DNA of 64,000 nt from Eucriotettix oculatus (GCA_034510155.1 CM067376.1:40696333-40760332); one strand, 5' to 3'. Shown: positions 35,808 through 47,260, counted from the stretch's first letter. Numbers and translations: made by a program. The notes: a model not told the origin generated them from the sequence alone.

Positions 35808-36244
35808 AAATTTGTATACATATGGTATATATTATATTAGACCCGTAGTGTCGTTAAAGGACTTGTATTACTATGTGGTAAAGTTACGGTCTTCGGCGGT
35901 GCCGAGTCAAAGGCAAGAGACATTATATTACAGACAGAGGTAATAAGAATCAAACATTTAGGCTCTATCGGGAATTATCCCACGGCCTGTAGAATGTGGC
36001 GACAGAAGCTAGTAAGGAGGGTGGCTTTTCCCCAAATTCGTAATTGAAGGGCAAACGGTTTCTCCCAGCGTGGACGGAAAATAAATTTTATTAGAGAATT
36101 CCGAACCTCGCCGCACATTTACAGTATAGCCCGCAGGTAAACACAGTGAAATAAACTAAGAACATCGTTTAGTTCCGCATGACTTGAGGCGTCGGTTTTA
36201 TCACCATACAGTTAATTAAGGTGCCAATAAACTGACTGACTTAG

Positions 36245-38750
36245 GTTATGAATACAAAGTAAGGCTGTGGGGAAAAATTATTAAAAACCCCAGGAGAAGC
36301 GAATTGTGGATATTATATTGTGGGTACATTAGATTAGAGACAGATTGAGGAGACGAGGAGTTGGAGGAAGAAGATGAGTAGTTGATTATTAAGGAAGTGG
36401 AAGTTATGATTGGAGGCTAAGATTGGAAATTGTCCTGACCACGGACAATAACTACGGCAGGAAGGCGTGATCCAGACCGGAGCAGAGAAGGATGCGAAAA
36501 CTATAAGGCCCAAATAACGGTAAATAACCTTTTGTCTATTCCCTGGTACTGCCAGTTCCGAGTAGAATTTGTGTTAAATATTTCCGCTCTATGAGAAGGC
36601 CCATATAATACGACCGTTAGAGTAGAGCTCGTGGATTTAGATATAAGGAAACTAAGTTGTGTCATTTTTGTATATATTTGCATATATATTGCATTATCCG
36701 ACTGATAATGTTAAAATGAGCAAATTGTAAAATTTATGTAAAGCTATTAAGTATTGAGTAAAATAGTTTTTTATTGTAAATGGATATTCATTCTTGATAG
36801 AATGATATTATATTATAAAATAATAAAATCCCCTTATTCATTTCAGTAGTTTCAGTTATGTTAGATTGATGAATTATACAAATTCAGTTCCGATTTTTAT
36901 TTAATTAACTTAAGATTGTAGCTTCTTATAATTTTCTTTAAAGTTTATATAATGACTTGTATTTCCTCATACGAGGTTTATTGGACTAAATCAAATCAAG
37001 CAGGACAAAAACGTAAGAGAGAAGCATCAACTGGACATTGCAGCTCGAGCAGACGCCGAAATTCAGTTTGTATGAATTACACTGTAACCCCTACTTTAAT
37101 TAAGGGTTTTAAATATAAAAAATATTACTCATCTAACTTGTTTCTTATTATAAGAAATAACACTATTACTTAGTAAATTACAATGGCAAAATTAGGAAGT
37201 GAAATTACGAAAATATATTATGTTATTATAAATGAATACATTTCCTCGCCTAAAAGCGTGTCAATCTTGAATATTTAATGGAATTATTAGTAGACTCTTT
37301 CTTTCTGAAGTATTATCAGAGCTACTCAGGTGGTACAACAGAACGGGAAATTATTTTTAAGTTTTTTAAAAATTCATCAAAAATATAAATTCGTTGTTTT
37401 GAGTTATATTGATATTAGATCAAGTAGGTAATAGAAGAAACTAATGTTTTTTATATTTGTGAAGTGATTTTTCTTTTTTCGTAATTTCACAAAAACAAGC
37501 GGATGTGTATATTTAATAATTAAAGTGGCCAAAAAATTGAAAGAGTTACTCTTAACACGCTCACAATACATTTAAGTTTAAAAATTACAAATTTAAATAA
37601 AAAAATTATGGTTGATTACATTAAAATTTAAAATATTTATTTACATAGTCTCTTGTATTTGTTTCCTTACTTTAACTTAGTTTATGTGACTTTAATTATA
37701 TGTTAATCGACTGAATATATACTGTGTTAAATAATTTTAAAAGCCATAAGTAAAGAGTCAATTGAAAATAGTACTCAAATCAACAGATATTATTAAAACA
37801 ATAAATCCTATTTGTGTAAATTAAATATCGAATTTGAATGAGAGTGAGTGAGGAGGTAAAATTGCTGACTGAGAAAATTAGTTTGAATAGTTGGAACCTT
37901 CGAGTCTCTAAATTACCGGATGACCATTCTATAAGAGTGTCAAGACCGTGTAGCAGACGAAAAATACTAGAAATAGAAAACAAATCAATGAAGTTGGATA
38001 TCTGGAATTACGTAAGGAAGAAAATATGAGTTAAATCGGCAGACAAGACTCTGTCCCACTCACGAGCCCAGCGCTTTTGTCTCTCTAGTGTTTTTCGAGG
38101 ACTGGACTTGACACTGAACGTGGTGTGATGTACCAGAGTCCGAAAACATGGGGCAGACAACACATGCCGTCGTTATCAACTGTGTCGTCAATTGCTGCAC
38201 ACAGATAAGATTTCGTTGAATGAGAGAACATTTGCCGACATTGGAACAAGGTATTGTTCTTACTTAATTGCTTGTTAACGACAATATAAAAAAGACAACA
38301 AGTACAAAAATATTTACGATATTGGAATGAGTAATCGAAGATACACGGGAGAGGTGATAAGATAATTATGGACAGCATTTCTCCCTGGCAATGTCACATT
38401 ATGAAGATTGTGTCCAATCTTGTTGTTGACTGAAAGTCTGGTCTGGAGACTCGGGATTTATACTATGGCAGAGCTGAAAAAACTGTATTATGATGGCTAT
38501 AAGAATAACGTGCTTTATTTCACATTTTATTAGGTAAATGAGGCGTTTATAATGAATACTTAAATTACTTTCACGACGAAGGAATACCCTTGGGAGCTTT
38601 CTCTTGCAGGTACTTGTCACCAGTAAATGATTTCCAGGCATCGCCGGACACCCAGACAGTATTTTAATCAAAATGAAGAATATTTTTCACGATACGTTTG
38701 GCAAACAATTCTTCGTAACGGCGTGACAAAGTATTTTTTTTTTGAGGGGG
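36245..38750. other. No recognised gene
   Basis: AT-rich; frames at 37838-38029 plus and 38085-38378 minus show no domain. The block 38035-38200 is slightly GC-richer. Confidence 0.45.
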
Positions 38751-38756
38751 GGAGGT

Positions 38757-39190
38757 GGTAAAAGGGTACATGAGGGTGATTTTGAAACGGGCAACTTCCC
38801 TTTAATAGAATAGAAATGGAATTGAAAACGGGGGATATTGAAGTATTGATGGGTAACAAGTCACATGAGAGAGATACTGAAACAGGCAACTCCCCTTTAA
38901 TAGCAATGGAAGGGAATTAAAAAGCGTGGTTGTGGAAGGTAGAGCAAGGCAGCTAAGTGTTAACTAGGGTCCACGGGCTGTACCCGGTGTTTCACCTAAA
39001 GAGATACAGGGAAAACTCCAGAAAATCTGCATCAAGTAGTTCGGACTACTCCCACGCCCTTCTGATGACGGGAGACTAGATTGTTTGTGGGGACGCAACA
39101 AACTTGCATCCATGCCTTGATAAAATTTCAGAGGGCTGCTGGCCGTCTGGTCCAAACAACTATTGCCGTATGCCAATTGTCTGTGACTCT
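38757..39190 (+). repeat. Dispersed repeat F1 with a duplicated head
   Basis: The F1 head (GGGTACATGAGGGTGATTTT...) occurs at 38764-38840 and again at 38857-38935 (GGGTAACAAGTCACATGAGA). It then continues through TTAACTAGGGTCCACGGGCT, CGGTGTTTCACCTAAAGAGA and GATGACGGGAGACTAGATTG. The 3' portion decays after CTATTGCCGTATGCC. Confidence 0.75.
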
Positions 39191-39199
39191 CAAAGTTAT

Positions 39200-40320
39200 C
39201 AAAGTCGTCTCAGATTGTGGAGGCTTAATTTAACAACCATGACCTGGAGCCAAAAGGGTCAGTCCTGACAGACTTTCCAGAACTCCTCTAGATATCCACT
39301 TGTACGTGGAGGGTAGATATAAAATCATATAAATATTACATTTTGGCTTACTGTGTTGGCGTGCACAACAATAAATATAAGGTAAATATTACATTATTAA
39401 TATTTATTTCTGCGAATAGGCTGATTTAGCATTGAATTTTATTATGTATGTAATTGTTTTACGTATCAGAGTTTCTCATTTGCGGTTTTAAGTTTAATTA
39501 TAACGGTTCTATTTTCTTTATAGTTTTATCCTATTGATGAATACTCAATAATCTTATTGTTCTTGTCTTGTCCTATTTCATTAGTAGTGAAATAAAGGTG
39601 CCAAACAATCTAAATGTTAATGACGAATCGTACATGGAAAATTTCTACACAAATTTTTACTTTCCTTTTCTTCTTCGGAGCGTAATATTTAGTTACTCAT
39701 CTTTGCGTAATGCTTTTAAACCGATGGCTGATTGACATATTGCAACTGCACTTTGCAGCAAAATAGAGCCGACGATTTATGAACTCCGTGTGTTTATATT
39801 CGTCACAAAACTGGCTGCGATAAGAGACAAGCGCAGTTGTCACGCAAAGAGTTCAAGGACGAAATAAAAAACAGATATTATCCTTATCTGGGCATTTACA
39901 GCCTCGCGTTATTACAAGTTTATCAGAATTCTTTTTTTCGATACGCAGATGTATCGCGAAATTGAGTAAATCACAAAAATGGAATGTTTCACTTTCCTGC
40001 TTCATTTTAAGTCGGTATGCATTACTGTGGTTTCAGATAATTATAACTGAAACCGAATTAATTAAATTACAGTATTGAACCAGGTAATGTACATTTTGCC
40101 CGTCATCGCCATTATAATTTTTAAAATAAGTTACTTTTCGAATTTTATGATAAAAGCTATTCAGAGAATTAAATTTCAGAGGAAATATAATATTGTAGCT
40201 CTATGAACTTAAAAGTAACCACTGTAAGAAAGGATGTATTTTGATGTATCAATAATTACTCCAAAGATAACTTCAGAGAACACATCTGTAAATTTAGAAA
40301 TCAAGAATGGAAAAATTTCG
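39200..40320. other. No recognisable feature
   Basis: AT-rich DNA without supported features. Confidence 0.4.
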
Positions 40321-40324
40321 ACCG

Positions 40325-40415
40325 GATAAATAACTCGATACCGGGACATCCCGCTTTCTGGGCGGGTACTCTATCACTGAGGTAGTCGGAGTCGACGTCC
40401 CGAGGACCGATTCAA
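40325..40415 (-). repeat. tRNA-like sequence (tRNA pseudogene or SINE head)
   Basis: The minus strand reads TACCTCAGTGATAGAGTACC (A-box-like D arm), then CCGCCCAGAAAGCGGGA, which folds as an anticodon arm (CCGC/GCGG), then GTCCCGGTATCGAGTT (degenerate B-box). The acceptor stem is not preserved, so it is not a functional tRNA. Confidence 0.5.
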
Positions 40416-40571
40416 TATTCTTCCACATCTACTTTTAATTATGATTATGTCTAAAGATATCTTTCCTTATTAATCAGCTAAAGAAACCTAATTTATTCTA
40501 ACATAACATATATTGAAGTCATAAATTTAAATGCTTTCAGAATTCTTCCGTTAGTAAACAGATTGGCATAT

Positions 40572-40700
40572 GAAGAAATGCTTCTCGGGTTTCCACCCAG
40601 GTAATTTCGCACTTCAGCCTGGAAGACGATGACAGTGACAGTCGTCAAACGTCGCTGCTCTTCGAAATTACCCGGGTGGAAACCCGAGAAGCATTTCTTC
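40572..40700. mobile_element. 129-bp MITE with 38-bp terminal inverted repeats
   Basis: The left arm GAAGAAATGCTTCTCGGGTT... (40572-40609) and right arm (40663-40700) are inverted copies with about one mismatch (CCCAGG versus CCCGGG). The short interior holds a hammerhead-like motif. The near identity of the arms suggests a fairly recent insertion or hairpin-driven correction. Confidence 0.85.
40615..40657 (+). ncRNA. Hammerhead-like motif inside the MITE
   Basis: Stem I CAGC (40615-40618) pairs with GCTG (40654-40657). First box CTGGAAGA (one extra G relative to CTGANGA). Stem II GACGA...TCGTC. Then AAACGTC, with the G of GAAA lost or changed. The whole motif occupies the loop between the two 38-bp arms. 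Confidence 0.45.
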
Positions 40701-41294
40701 ATTCAATTCACTGGAATAGCCTTAGATCTTTAGATTTGCATATATTCCCTGTTTATATAAAAACTAATACAGTTTTCTGATTTGTTGCCATTTTTATCCC
40801 CGTAAGCATGTTCCTGTTTATCTTTCCACATTTCCAAAGAAAGTACTTTGTGGTATTTAAAAGCAACAGTGCACTACACTGTTATCAGTGAATACATATT
40901 TGCAGAAAGGTTTTCCAAACAACCTAGTGTATGTTTACCAGATTTCTGCTGCTCAAGGACAACAAATGTTCCATGAATAAGTTTATAATATTATGAGAAT
41001 ATTTGAAACTAAGTTGTACCTATCGTAATGTTATTTTAACCACATTATCAAGTACTTATGCCAATTTGTATCACAGTAACTACAAGTATAGTTTCTCTTT
41101 GTGATTGCACATTCTAAAGAGAGATTTAGAAAATATTTCTCGACGAAGCAGGTTATAAAGAAACGTTGAACCCAGAGTGTCTTCACTTTACAGAGGAGGG
41201 GTGGGAAGCCATTTTTCGGAGAAGGCCATTTAAAAATATGTATGGTGACCTACTGGCCAAAACAAAAAACAGTTGATAGTAGTATGCAATAGTA

Positions 41295-41340
41295 GCGCAA
41301 CGTTTCGACGACGTAAGACACTGTCGTCATCTTCCAGCGA
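41295..41340 (-). ncRNA. Hammerhead-like motif with 6-bp stem II
   Basis: Minus strand: CGCTGGAAGA, stem II GACGAC paired with GTCGTC (perfect), GAAACGTT, then GCGC. Stem I is CGC/GCG if the C of the first box is counted in the helix. It shares the CTGGAAGA variant box with the MITE motif at 40615. Confidence 0.45.
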
Positions 41341-41699
41341 AGTGTCTGGAATCCAAACTCGATAGCATATATAACCTACAGTGCACTTAGGGTGGACCAA
41401 TCATGCAACCTGTAATCCTTTAATCATCGTAGAGCACCATTCCTCACAGTGATCTTTGATAAGTATACATAATGTTGGTATTACATGTAATAAAATAATA
41501 GTGTTACAACTCTATTAAGAAAGTTGGATTTCCTTCCTTAAGCAAGAAGTTCAATATTTGGTGAAAGTGGTGTTGTTGCTACGTGTAAGGAGCTATATAA
41601 ATTATAAAATAACAATAAGCACTGCTGAAGAGGGACATCATTTTACATATAAAATTATTTAGACTTTGATGATTATCATGGAAAAATATCGTCAGAGTG

Positions 41700-41803
41700 A
41701 CGTGACGGGTCGTATTAATATGCAACAGAGAAATTTAGTGACGGGTCGGACAGATCTTGTACGAGTGCCGGATGTGGCCTGCGGGCCGGGGGTTGTCCAC
41801 CGT
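41700..41803 (+). mobile_element. hAT-type transposon end
   Basis: GAGTGCCGGATGTGGCCTGC then GGGCCGGGGGTTGTCCACC. Its reverse complement (GGTGGACAACCCCCGGCCCG...) has the layout of the GGTGGGCAA-C-GCCCGCGGGCCACAT termini of many hAT elements. No transposase frame or second end is seen. Confidence 0.45.
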
Positions 41804-41804
41804 T

Positions 41805-42734
41805 GTTGTACAGAACATACTTTACAACAAAGGTATGCGAGTCCAAATGCTCTCAATTGCAGTGCTAATTAATTTGGTTTATCGCATTTAATCTGTTTGA
41901 TGCACTGAACTGACAATATTTTTTAACGCTCGAATTTTGAGACAGATTGTCCCCAATATGAAAGTTTACTTCCTCTCGTAAATAACCCTTCCCTATATTT
42001 CCATTAATAATTATATAATGTGCTTTATACGAGTATAACTGTGAGCCCTCCACAGAAATTGTCAAAAATAAATATTAACCCCACAAGTGACTTCCTTTTC
42101 ATCCCAGAATTTTAAAAAACTGCAGTATTAATCGTCATGCCAAGTAATAATTGTGAATTTTACTTTATTTGAACAATACGTGATAGTCAATAAGTCACCT
42201 AAGATTCAATTAATTACAAAGACAAATTATTTGCACACTATTATAAGAAGAAAAAAATATCTGATACACAAATGTTCTTCCACAAGTCGTGAAACTCAGG
42301 TGTTCAGTACAGATGAAGTGATACAACGATATAGAAATGATGGGACCAAAGAGGTTACTTAAAAAATTTCTGAGATTATTTGTATCACCTTTTACATTTG
42401 TTGATGAACAATTGTAATTAATATGTAACATTTTACACAGTATTGGTCTTTATTATTCGGTTTCAGAATCGAATATTGTAACATTACTCTAATCAAAATG
42501 ATAGTTAATTGGGTCGACATGTTTACTGAGTACTGAATGTTCCCGACAAGGTTGTTTTAAACTGGTAATATCTTCTTTCACTCAATGCTCCATTTGCTGT
42601 AACAAACATTCAAGTTTTATACACTACAATGTGTTCTTATAAATTACTGACATTATCTTTGCAGTTTTGGTTTTTCATATATGATATCAGTGTTGTGCCA
42701 ATCAATTTAAATTGTATAATCTTTTGAAGATCAA
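41805..42734. other. No recognisable feature
   Basis: AT-rich DNA; short overlapping frames only. Confidence 0.4.
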
Positions 42735-43500
42735 GAAAAGAAAGCAGCAATCAAGAAAGGAGTAAGAGAAGGATTTCGTCCGTTCCCCATGCTGTTTAAC
42801 TTATATATAGAACAGGCGATGAAGGAAGTTAAAAGGAATATGAAAAATGAATCATATTGCAAGAAGGAAAAATGAAAACCCTACGCTTTGGTGGTGATAT
42901 TGTAGTCTTAGGGGAGTCAGAAGAATACTTGAAAACCATAATAAATGGCATGAACATCGTCCTGGAGAAAGAGTTCAATATGATGATTAATAGAGGGAAA
43001 GCCAAGGTAATGGAGTGTAGTATGGGAAACAGTGGAATAACACGCGGTGTTAGATTGGGAAGTGATATTTTGAAGAAAGTTAAGGAATTCTGCTACTTGG
43101 GCAGCAAACTAGGGATGGTAGAAGTATAGTAGACACAAAGAGTAGGATAGCACAGGCAAGGAAGGCTTTCACAAAAAAATAGGAATTTACTTACGGGTAA
43201 TATGAGTGTGAATATTGGGAAATTCTTCCTAAAAAAGTTCGTATAAAATGTGGCGTTATATGGGTGCGAAACGTGCCGATAGGAGTTGCATAAAGGAAGC
43301 CTTTGAAATGTGGTACAATTAGGAGAATGTTGAAAATCATATGGGTTGATAGAATAGTTCAAAGGAGAATAGGGGAAGAGAAAACAATATGTCCAAGAGA
43401 AGGGATACGCTAAGAAGATTAGGTGGGATGTGGTAGTTATGCGAAAATGAAAAGGCTGGCGCAAGATACGTTAGCATGGAGGGTTCCATCAAACCACCAC
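42735..43500 (+). mobile_element. Non-LTR retrotransposon: reverse transcriptase remnant to 3' end
   Basis: In shifting plus-strand frames: AAIKKGVREGFRPF then LFNLYIEQAM (RT fingers/palm region), then FGGDIVVLGESEEYL at 42889-42930, the place of the catalytic F-A-D-D box but with G-G-D, so one catalytic aspartate is gone. Then NMMINRGKAKVME, VKEFCYLGSKL (thumb region), RRMLKIIWVDRI, and YAKMKRLAQDTLAWRV at the end. Stops and frameshifts break the frame (for example just before the GGDIVVL block and after the LGSKL block). The 5' part with endonuclease and ORF1 is missing. This is an inactive, 5'-truncated copy. The 123-codon minus frame at 43093-43464 is its antisense shadow. Confidence 0.8.
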
Positions 43501-43785
43501 AACACACAAACTTTATAAATGGAAGAATGATAGATTTTTGGGAAGAGCAGGCCTTTTGGGTAAGTTCATGGAAGATTTTATTTTGAGCAGTCTTGTGTTG
43601 ATTTACTTCTTGATATAATATTTGGGATAAAAACTAGCCATAAACTGTCTGAAACTATTTTTAAGTTATTTTTATGGAAAGTTGGAAGGCAAATCGCTCT
43701 GCCAACTAAGTTGTAGACATAAACAATTTATTGAAATATGACTGTTTTTTGTCGACTGCTAAGTCTTTATATTAATTAAAAAATA

Positions 43786-43833
43786 TATTATACTATAGTA
43801 TTATATATTATATAATATGTATATATTATATAT
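43786..43833. repeat. AT-rich simple sequence
   Basis: TATATTATACTATAGTATTA-type low-complexity DNA directly upstream of the LTR element; it has replaced the first dozen bases of its 5' LTR. Confidence 0.7.
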
Positions 43834-44324
43834 GTGTTACACTTAACAATGCAGGCCAGCTTGCGAGTTGCAATTGTTGAGAAACTGACGCAACCTGGGC
43901 CAACAATGTGGTCTGGCGAGACGTTCAGTGAGTCTACATGGGGTAATGGGAGAAGCAGGTTGTGTCGGCGGGACGACGTTTCGGCTACATTTGACGCCGC
44001 AACGTTGGGGAATCGAACAACGAAGTTTTGTGAGGACGACGTACGTGGTACCCGGGAATTATTCGAGAGAAGTGGAGGCGCTGCAGAAGGAACGCTGTGG
44101 AAGAGAGCTGATCTACGCATAGCTGAGGGGTCAAGTGTTCCAGTGACCGCTGCGTGGATATCTTCGAGAGGTGTGTGTGTGTGTCTGTGTAAAAAAGCAG
44201 AGTGCGGTGTCTGTGGAGAAGTGAAGTACGAGTAAGAAGACAGATTCCACGAGTTGGTGGCAAATAAATGTATTTGGCGTAATCTTTTGGTTGGGAGATC
44301 TGTGTGTTCTGTAGCGTTTTAAAA

Positions 44325-44546
44325 ATGGAAGAAGTGCAGGAGGGTATTTCATGTGAAAGGGTAGCTGAGAAGGCAGAGGACTATATGCTCAAGCAATTGT
44401 CCCTGTTAATTAATAAGAAATTTGATGAAAAAAAGGAAGTTCTTGATGACATAGTTAATTGTATTAAGGAAATGCAGGTAGATTTGAAGTCTAGTTTAGA
44501 AAGCGTAAATGAAACATTAGAAAGTACAGACAGGGGAAAGAATTAA
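44325..44546 (+). pseudogene. gag N-terminal remnant of the LTR element
   Basis: From ATG at 44325 the frame gives 73 residues beginning MEEVQEGISCERVAEKAEDY. It is predicted to be mostly helical with a heptad-like leucine pattern, and ends at TAA (44546). I chose this ATG because the sequence before it (AGCGTTTTAAAA) is leader. A second frame (44608-44799, 63 codons, lysine- and serine-rich) follows after a gap with stops. Position downstream of the PBS makes gag the natural assignment; the sequence itself has no zinc-knuckle or capsid motif. Far too short to function. Confidence 0.45.
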
Positions 44547-45138
44547 TGCACGGTGTAAAAAAGGCGGTGAATCACGGGATAACTGCCACGACTCCGATCA
44601 GCTGATCATGCATGAAGGTGTATATAAGGAAGAATGTGTAAATAGTAGTGTTAAGCAGATAGAAAATATGGTAGAATTAAAAAGTGTGGTAGATTTTAAG
44701 GTTAATAGTATACGCAGTGATTTTAAGCTGGCTAAGCATTCATGTGCAAGAAAAAATTACTTGGGAGAAAAGGTTGTCGTAAAATTAAGTGAAACTTAAT
44801 GTTTAGCAGAAAATTTGTTTCCATCTCCTATGGTAAGAACAGAGTAAAAGAAAATTTGTATGTGTTAAATAGATGTGATTGTGGATTTCCTTGGAAAACC
44901 GGATGCTGTATTTTTACTAATGTCAAAGAAGTGTTGTGTTTGAAGTTTATTATTGTAATCAGAGTTAAGGGTTTGTTATGAGTTAATTTTAATGGCCGTG
45001 AATTGTATTTAACTTGAAGAATTGAATATGTCAATGAAAATTGTAATTAGTTCCAAGTGAATTTTTGTAAATATTTTGTAATTTTGATTAGGGGCGTTGG
45101 TCATTCATATTGTTTAAATTCCTTGGGGGCGGGGACAA

Positions 45139-45390
45139 TGTAACATGAAAAGTTACACTTAACAATGCAGGCCAGCTTGCGAGTTTCAATTGTTGAGGAA
45201 CTGACGCAACCCGGGCCAACAATGTGGTCTGGCGAGACGTTCAGGAGTCGTCATGGGGTGATTGGAGAAGTATGTTGTGTCGGCGGGACGACGAGAGAAT
45301 GACCACGCCCTGCAGATATAATTTTTTCTCATGCTCTGATTAGAATTAAAACTATTAAAATCTATTTTTGGTGTTTTTATGAAAAATACC
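45139..45390 (+). repeat. LTR (complete, 252 bp)
   Basis: Begins TGTAACATGAAAAGTTACAC right after the polypurine tract and ends before TGGCGCCC. It contains CCACGCCCTGCAGATATAAT and a polyadenylation-like AATTAAAACTATTAAAATC near its end. The minus-strand copy at 5322-5564 is the same LTR. Confidence 0.7.
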
Positions 45391-45460
45391 TGGCGCCCTA
45401 AAGGAATTTAGAAATCCTCGAATACGGAGGAACGAAGGATCCGCTACAATATATATTTCT

Positions 45461-46787
45461 CCAATCTACACATATGTATAATTAATGATTTTTGTATCGT
45501 TCTCACGATGAAAGTTTATTTTTACGTTGGTATTTCCAACTTGTTCCACTTACCGAGTAGAGGAGTAATGAATTAAATAAATAATTCTTGTAAAATACTG
45601 ATTTCTGTAATGACACAAACGTGGTGTCGAAAAGTCGATTGAATTAAATAACGTTGTAATTATTCGTATTTTTTTAAAATTAATAATTTTGAAAATTGAC
45701 TTATTAATACATTAATTTATACATAAAACTTTTATTACTAAGGAAACAACCAACAAGAAAACTTATTATTACAGAAATGATGCTCAAGTTGTTGACAAAA
45801 TAATTAAAAATCCAAACAGTATAATAAATTGTACCCCCAATAATTAACTCCTTAGAGTGTAATGAACCATTAATAGCAGCCACTGTCCCTCTTTCTGTGG
45901 CTGGCTCGTCCAAGTATTAGTGGACGAAAAAAATGAGCTAATAAATGGCGACGTCGGGAAGCTCAGACCCGGCCTTCTGGGTCGTAACTCGAAGACAAGA
46001 AATAAAAAATATCTAGGTCACTGAGACTCAGTGAAGGCTAGGGCGAAGTAAATATTTAGAGATCCTCGGCCGCTCTGGCGTCTGTCAATTCGTTTGATTG
46101 ACACACAGGCGACATCCTTTCCTTTCACCACGGTCTTCCTTCTGGCTCGCAGACAGGATTGACAGAATAAGTACTGCTAGGCCAGCTTTGCGTCTACGGT
46201 TAAATTTCATTAAATGATTTTTCATTTTGAGAGAAGACAGTAGTGTATTATAACAATGCATAACTTCAGAAATATACGAACTTTCATAAATGTTAGTTCA
46301 TGTCGACATTCCTTATTTTATCTTGTTACACAAGGAAAGTTGTTGCGAATACTTCTTGGCAGTCGCAAATGATAACCCGTCTTGTACGAACTCTGCGTGC
46401 ACGCATTGTGGCAGCTTGTCAGACAGTACGCACTACACCAGGCATTTTTGATGGCGTTCCAAACTGAACGCGAAAAAGAGCAGCTGACTCTAGTCTGTCA
46501 AAATTAAATCACTTTAAACATTTCATCTAATATGTTAACATGACGCTCCAATTAGTCAAAACGACCAGATACGGCTAAGCCTCTTTGACGGGTAATTCTG
46601 ACATAGTCAAATATGAATTTGACGTATTGAAGATTTTTATCTTTCTAAAAGAGCTTTATTATTTAACTTCAGTGTAACTGATCTTAACATTCTGTGCCAT
46701 AACAATAAGAGGAAGCGAGAAGAGTTTGGAGTACTTTGACTAAAATTTTTGAAACACGTGGATCTTGTACTCGTAATACTAGCATTA
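45461..46787. other. No recognised gene
   Basis: A GC-richer block at 45940-46200 (AGCTCAGACCCGGCCTTCTG and following) is unidentified. The 69-codon minus frame at 45704-45913 has no domain. Confidence 0.4.
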
Positions 46788-46870
46788 GATGGAAGAAGAA
46801 GAAGAATGGAATACGCTAAGCATATTAGGAAAGATATGGAATGTGGTAGCTGAAACGTAGAAATTTAAGT
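46788..46870 (+). mobile_element. LINE 3' tail scrap
   Basis: GAAGAAGAAGAATGGAATAC, GCTAAGCATATTAGGAAAGA and TATGGAATGTGGTAGCTG correspond to the YAK-IR-D-GCGSY-like end of the LINE at 43400-43450. Confidence 0.5.
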
Positions 46871-46874
46871 TAAA

Positions 46875-47260
46875 TTGAAGACGTAGAATTTCTTGAAGAA
46901 ATTAAGTTCTTACCAGTTGGAATTTTTGATACATTAGCTATAAGATTGATATAGGATTTTGGAAGATAAAACTACATATTCTCAATTTAATAATGAAGAT
47001 CATTTGTCCCTTGTTTTTATCAGTCACGTCATAAAATCTAATAAAATTTGGAAATAAAAATTGAAATAGATTTAATTACTTGACTGATAATAAACAAGGG
47101 GCAAATTATCATCATTATTAAATTTACTATCAGTGTTTAAACAAATAATTTGTAAAAAATTCATTGAAGAAATTATTTTCATTTTTTTTTATGTACAGAA
47201 GATTTAACACTACTGTATCTAAATCCAGGGATTTGCCTGATAATTTTTTTGATTATTTTT
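46875..47260 (+). repeat. Dispersed repeat F4, copy 1, interrupted by a MITE
   Basis: GAATTTCTTGAAGAAATTAA, GGAAGATAAAACTACATATT, then (after an inserted foldback) TTTAACACTACTGTATCTAA and ATCCAGGGATTTGCCTGATA. The same blocks occur uninterrupted at 48465-48660. Confidence 0.65.
46984..47125. mobile_element. 142-bp foldback MITE nested in F4
   Basis: The left arm AATTTAATAATGAAGATCAT... (46984-47026) is the inverted copy of 47081-47125, with about 40 of 44 positions matching. The corresponding place in F4 copy 2 (48580) has no such insert, so F4 was there first. Confidence 0.75.

Larger units (their letters stand above)
34565..36232. mobile_element. 1.67-kb element with about 122-bp terminal inverted repeats
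   Basis: The left arm 34565-34686 begins GTTTATTGGCACCTTCATTA and the right arm 36232-36111 (minus) begins GTTTATTGGCACCTTAATTA. Both continue with ATGGTGATAAA.CCGACGCC, ACTAAACGATGTTCTT and GTTTACCTGCGGGCTATAC. The arms are about 85-90 percent identical by eye. The interior has no transposase frame and contains a SINE in minus orientation. It looks like a non-autonomous DNA transposon with long arms; the superfamily is unknown. Confidence 0.7.
43836..45460 (+). mobile_element. Internally deleted gypsy-like LTR retrotransposon with an extra LTR-PBS unit
   Basis: Order: shortened 5' LTR (43836 to about 43978), a PBS-like TTGACGCCGCAACGTTGGGG (43991-44010), leader, gag start (44325), decayed interior, polypurine tract TTGGGGGCGGGGACAA (45123-45138), complete LTR (45139-45390), and a second PBS TGGCGCCCTA with about 60 bp of leader (45391-45460). 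pol and most of gag are gone. The 5' LTR lacks its first ~13 bp and its last ~100-150 bp compared with the 3' LTR. An LTR followed again by PBS and leader implies recombination between tandem copies or a nested truncated copy. Confidence 0.75.

Noticed and set aside
43093..43464. 123-codon minus-strand frame
   Set aside because: Antisense shadow of the LINE 3' coding region on the plus strand.
43834..44235. 133-codon plus frame and overlapping minus frames
   Set aside because: They lie in the LTR, PBS and leader of the retrotransposon, upstream of gag.
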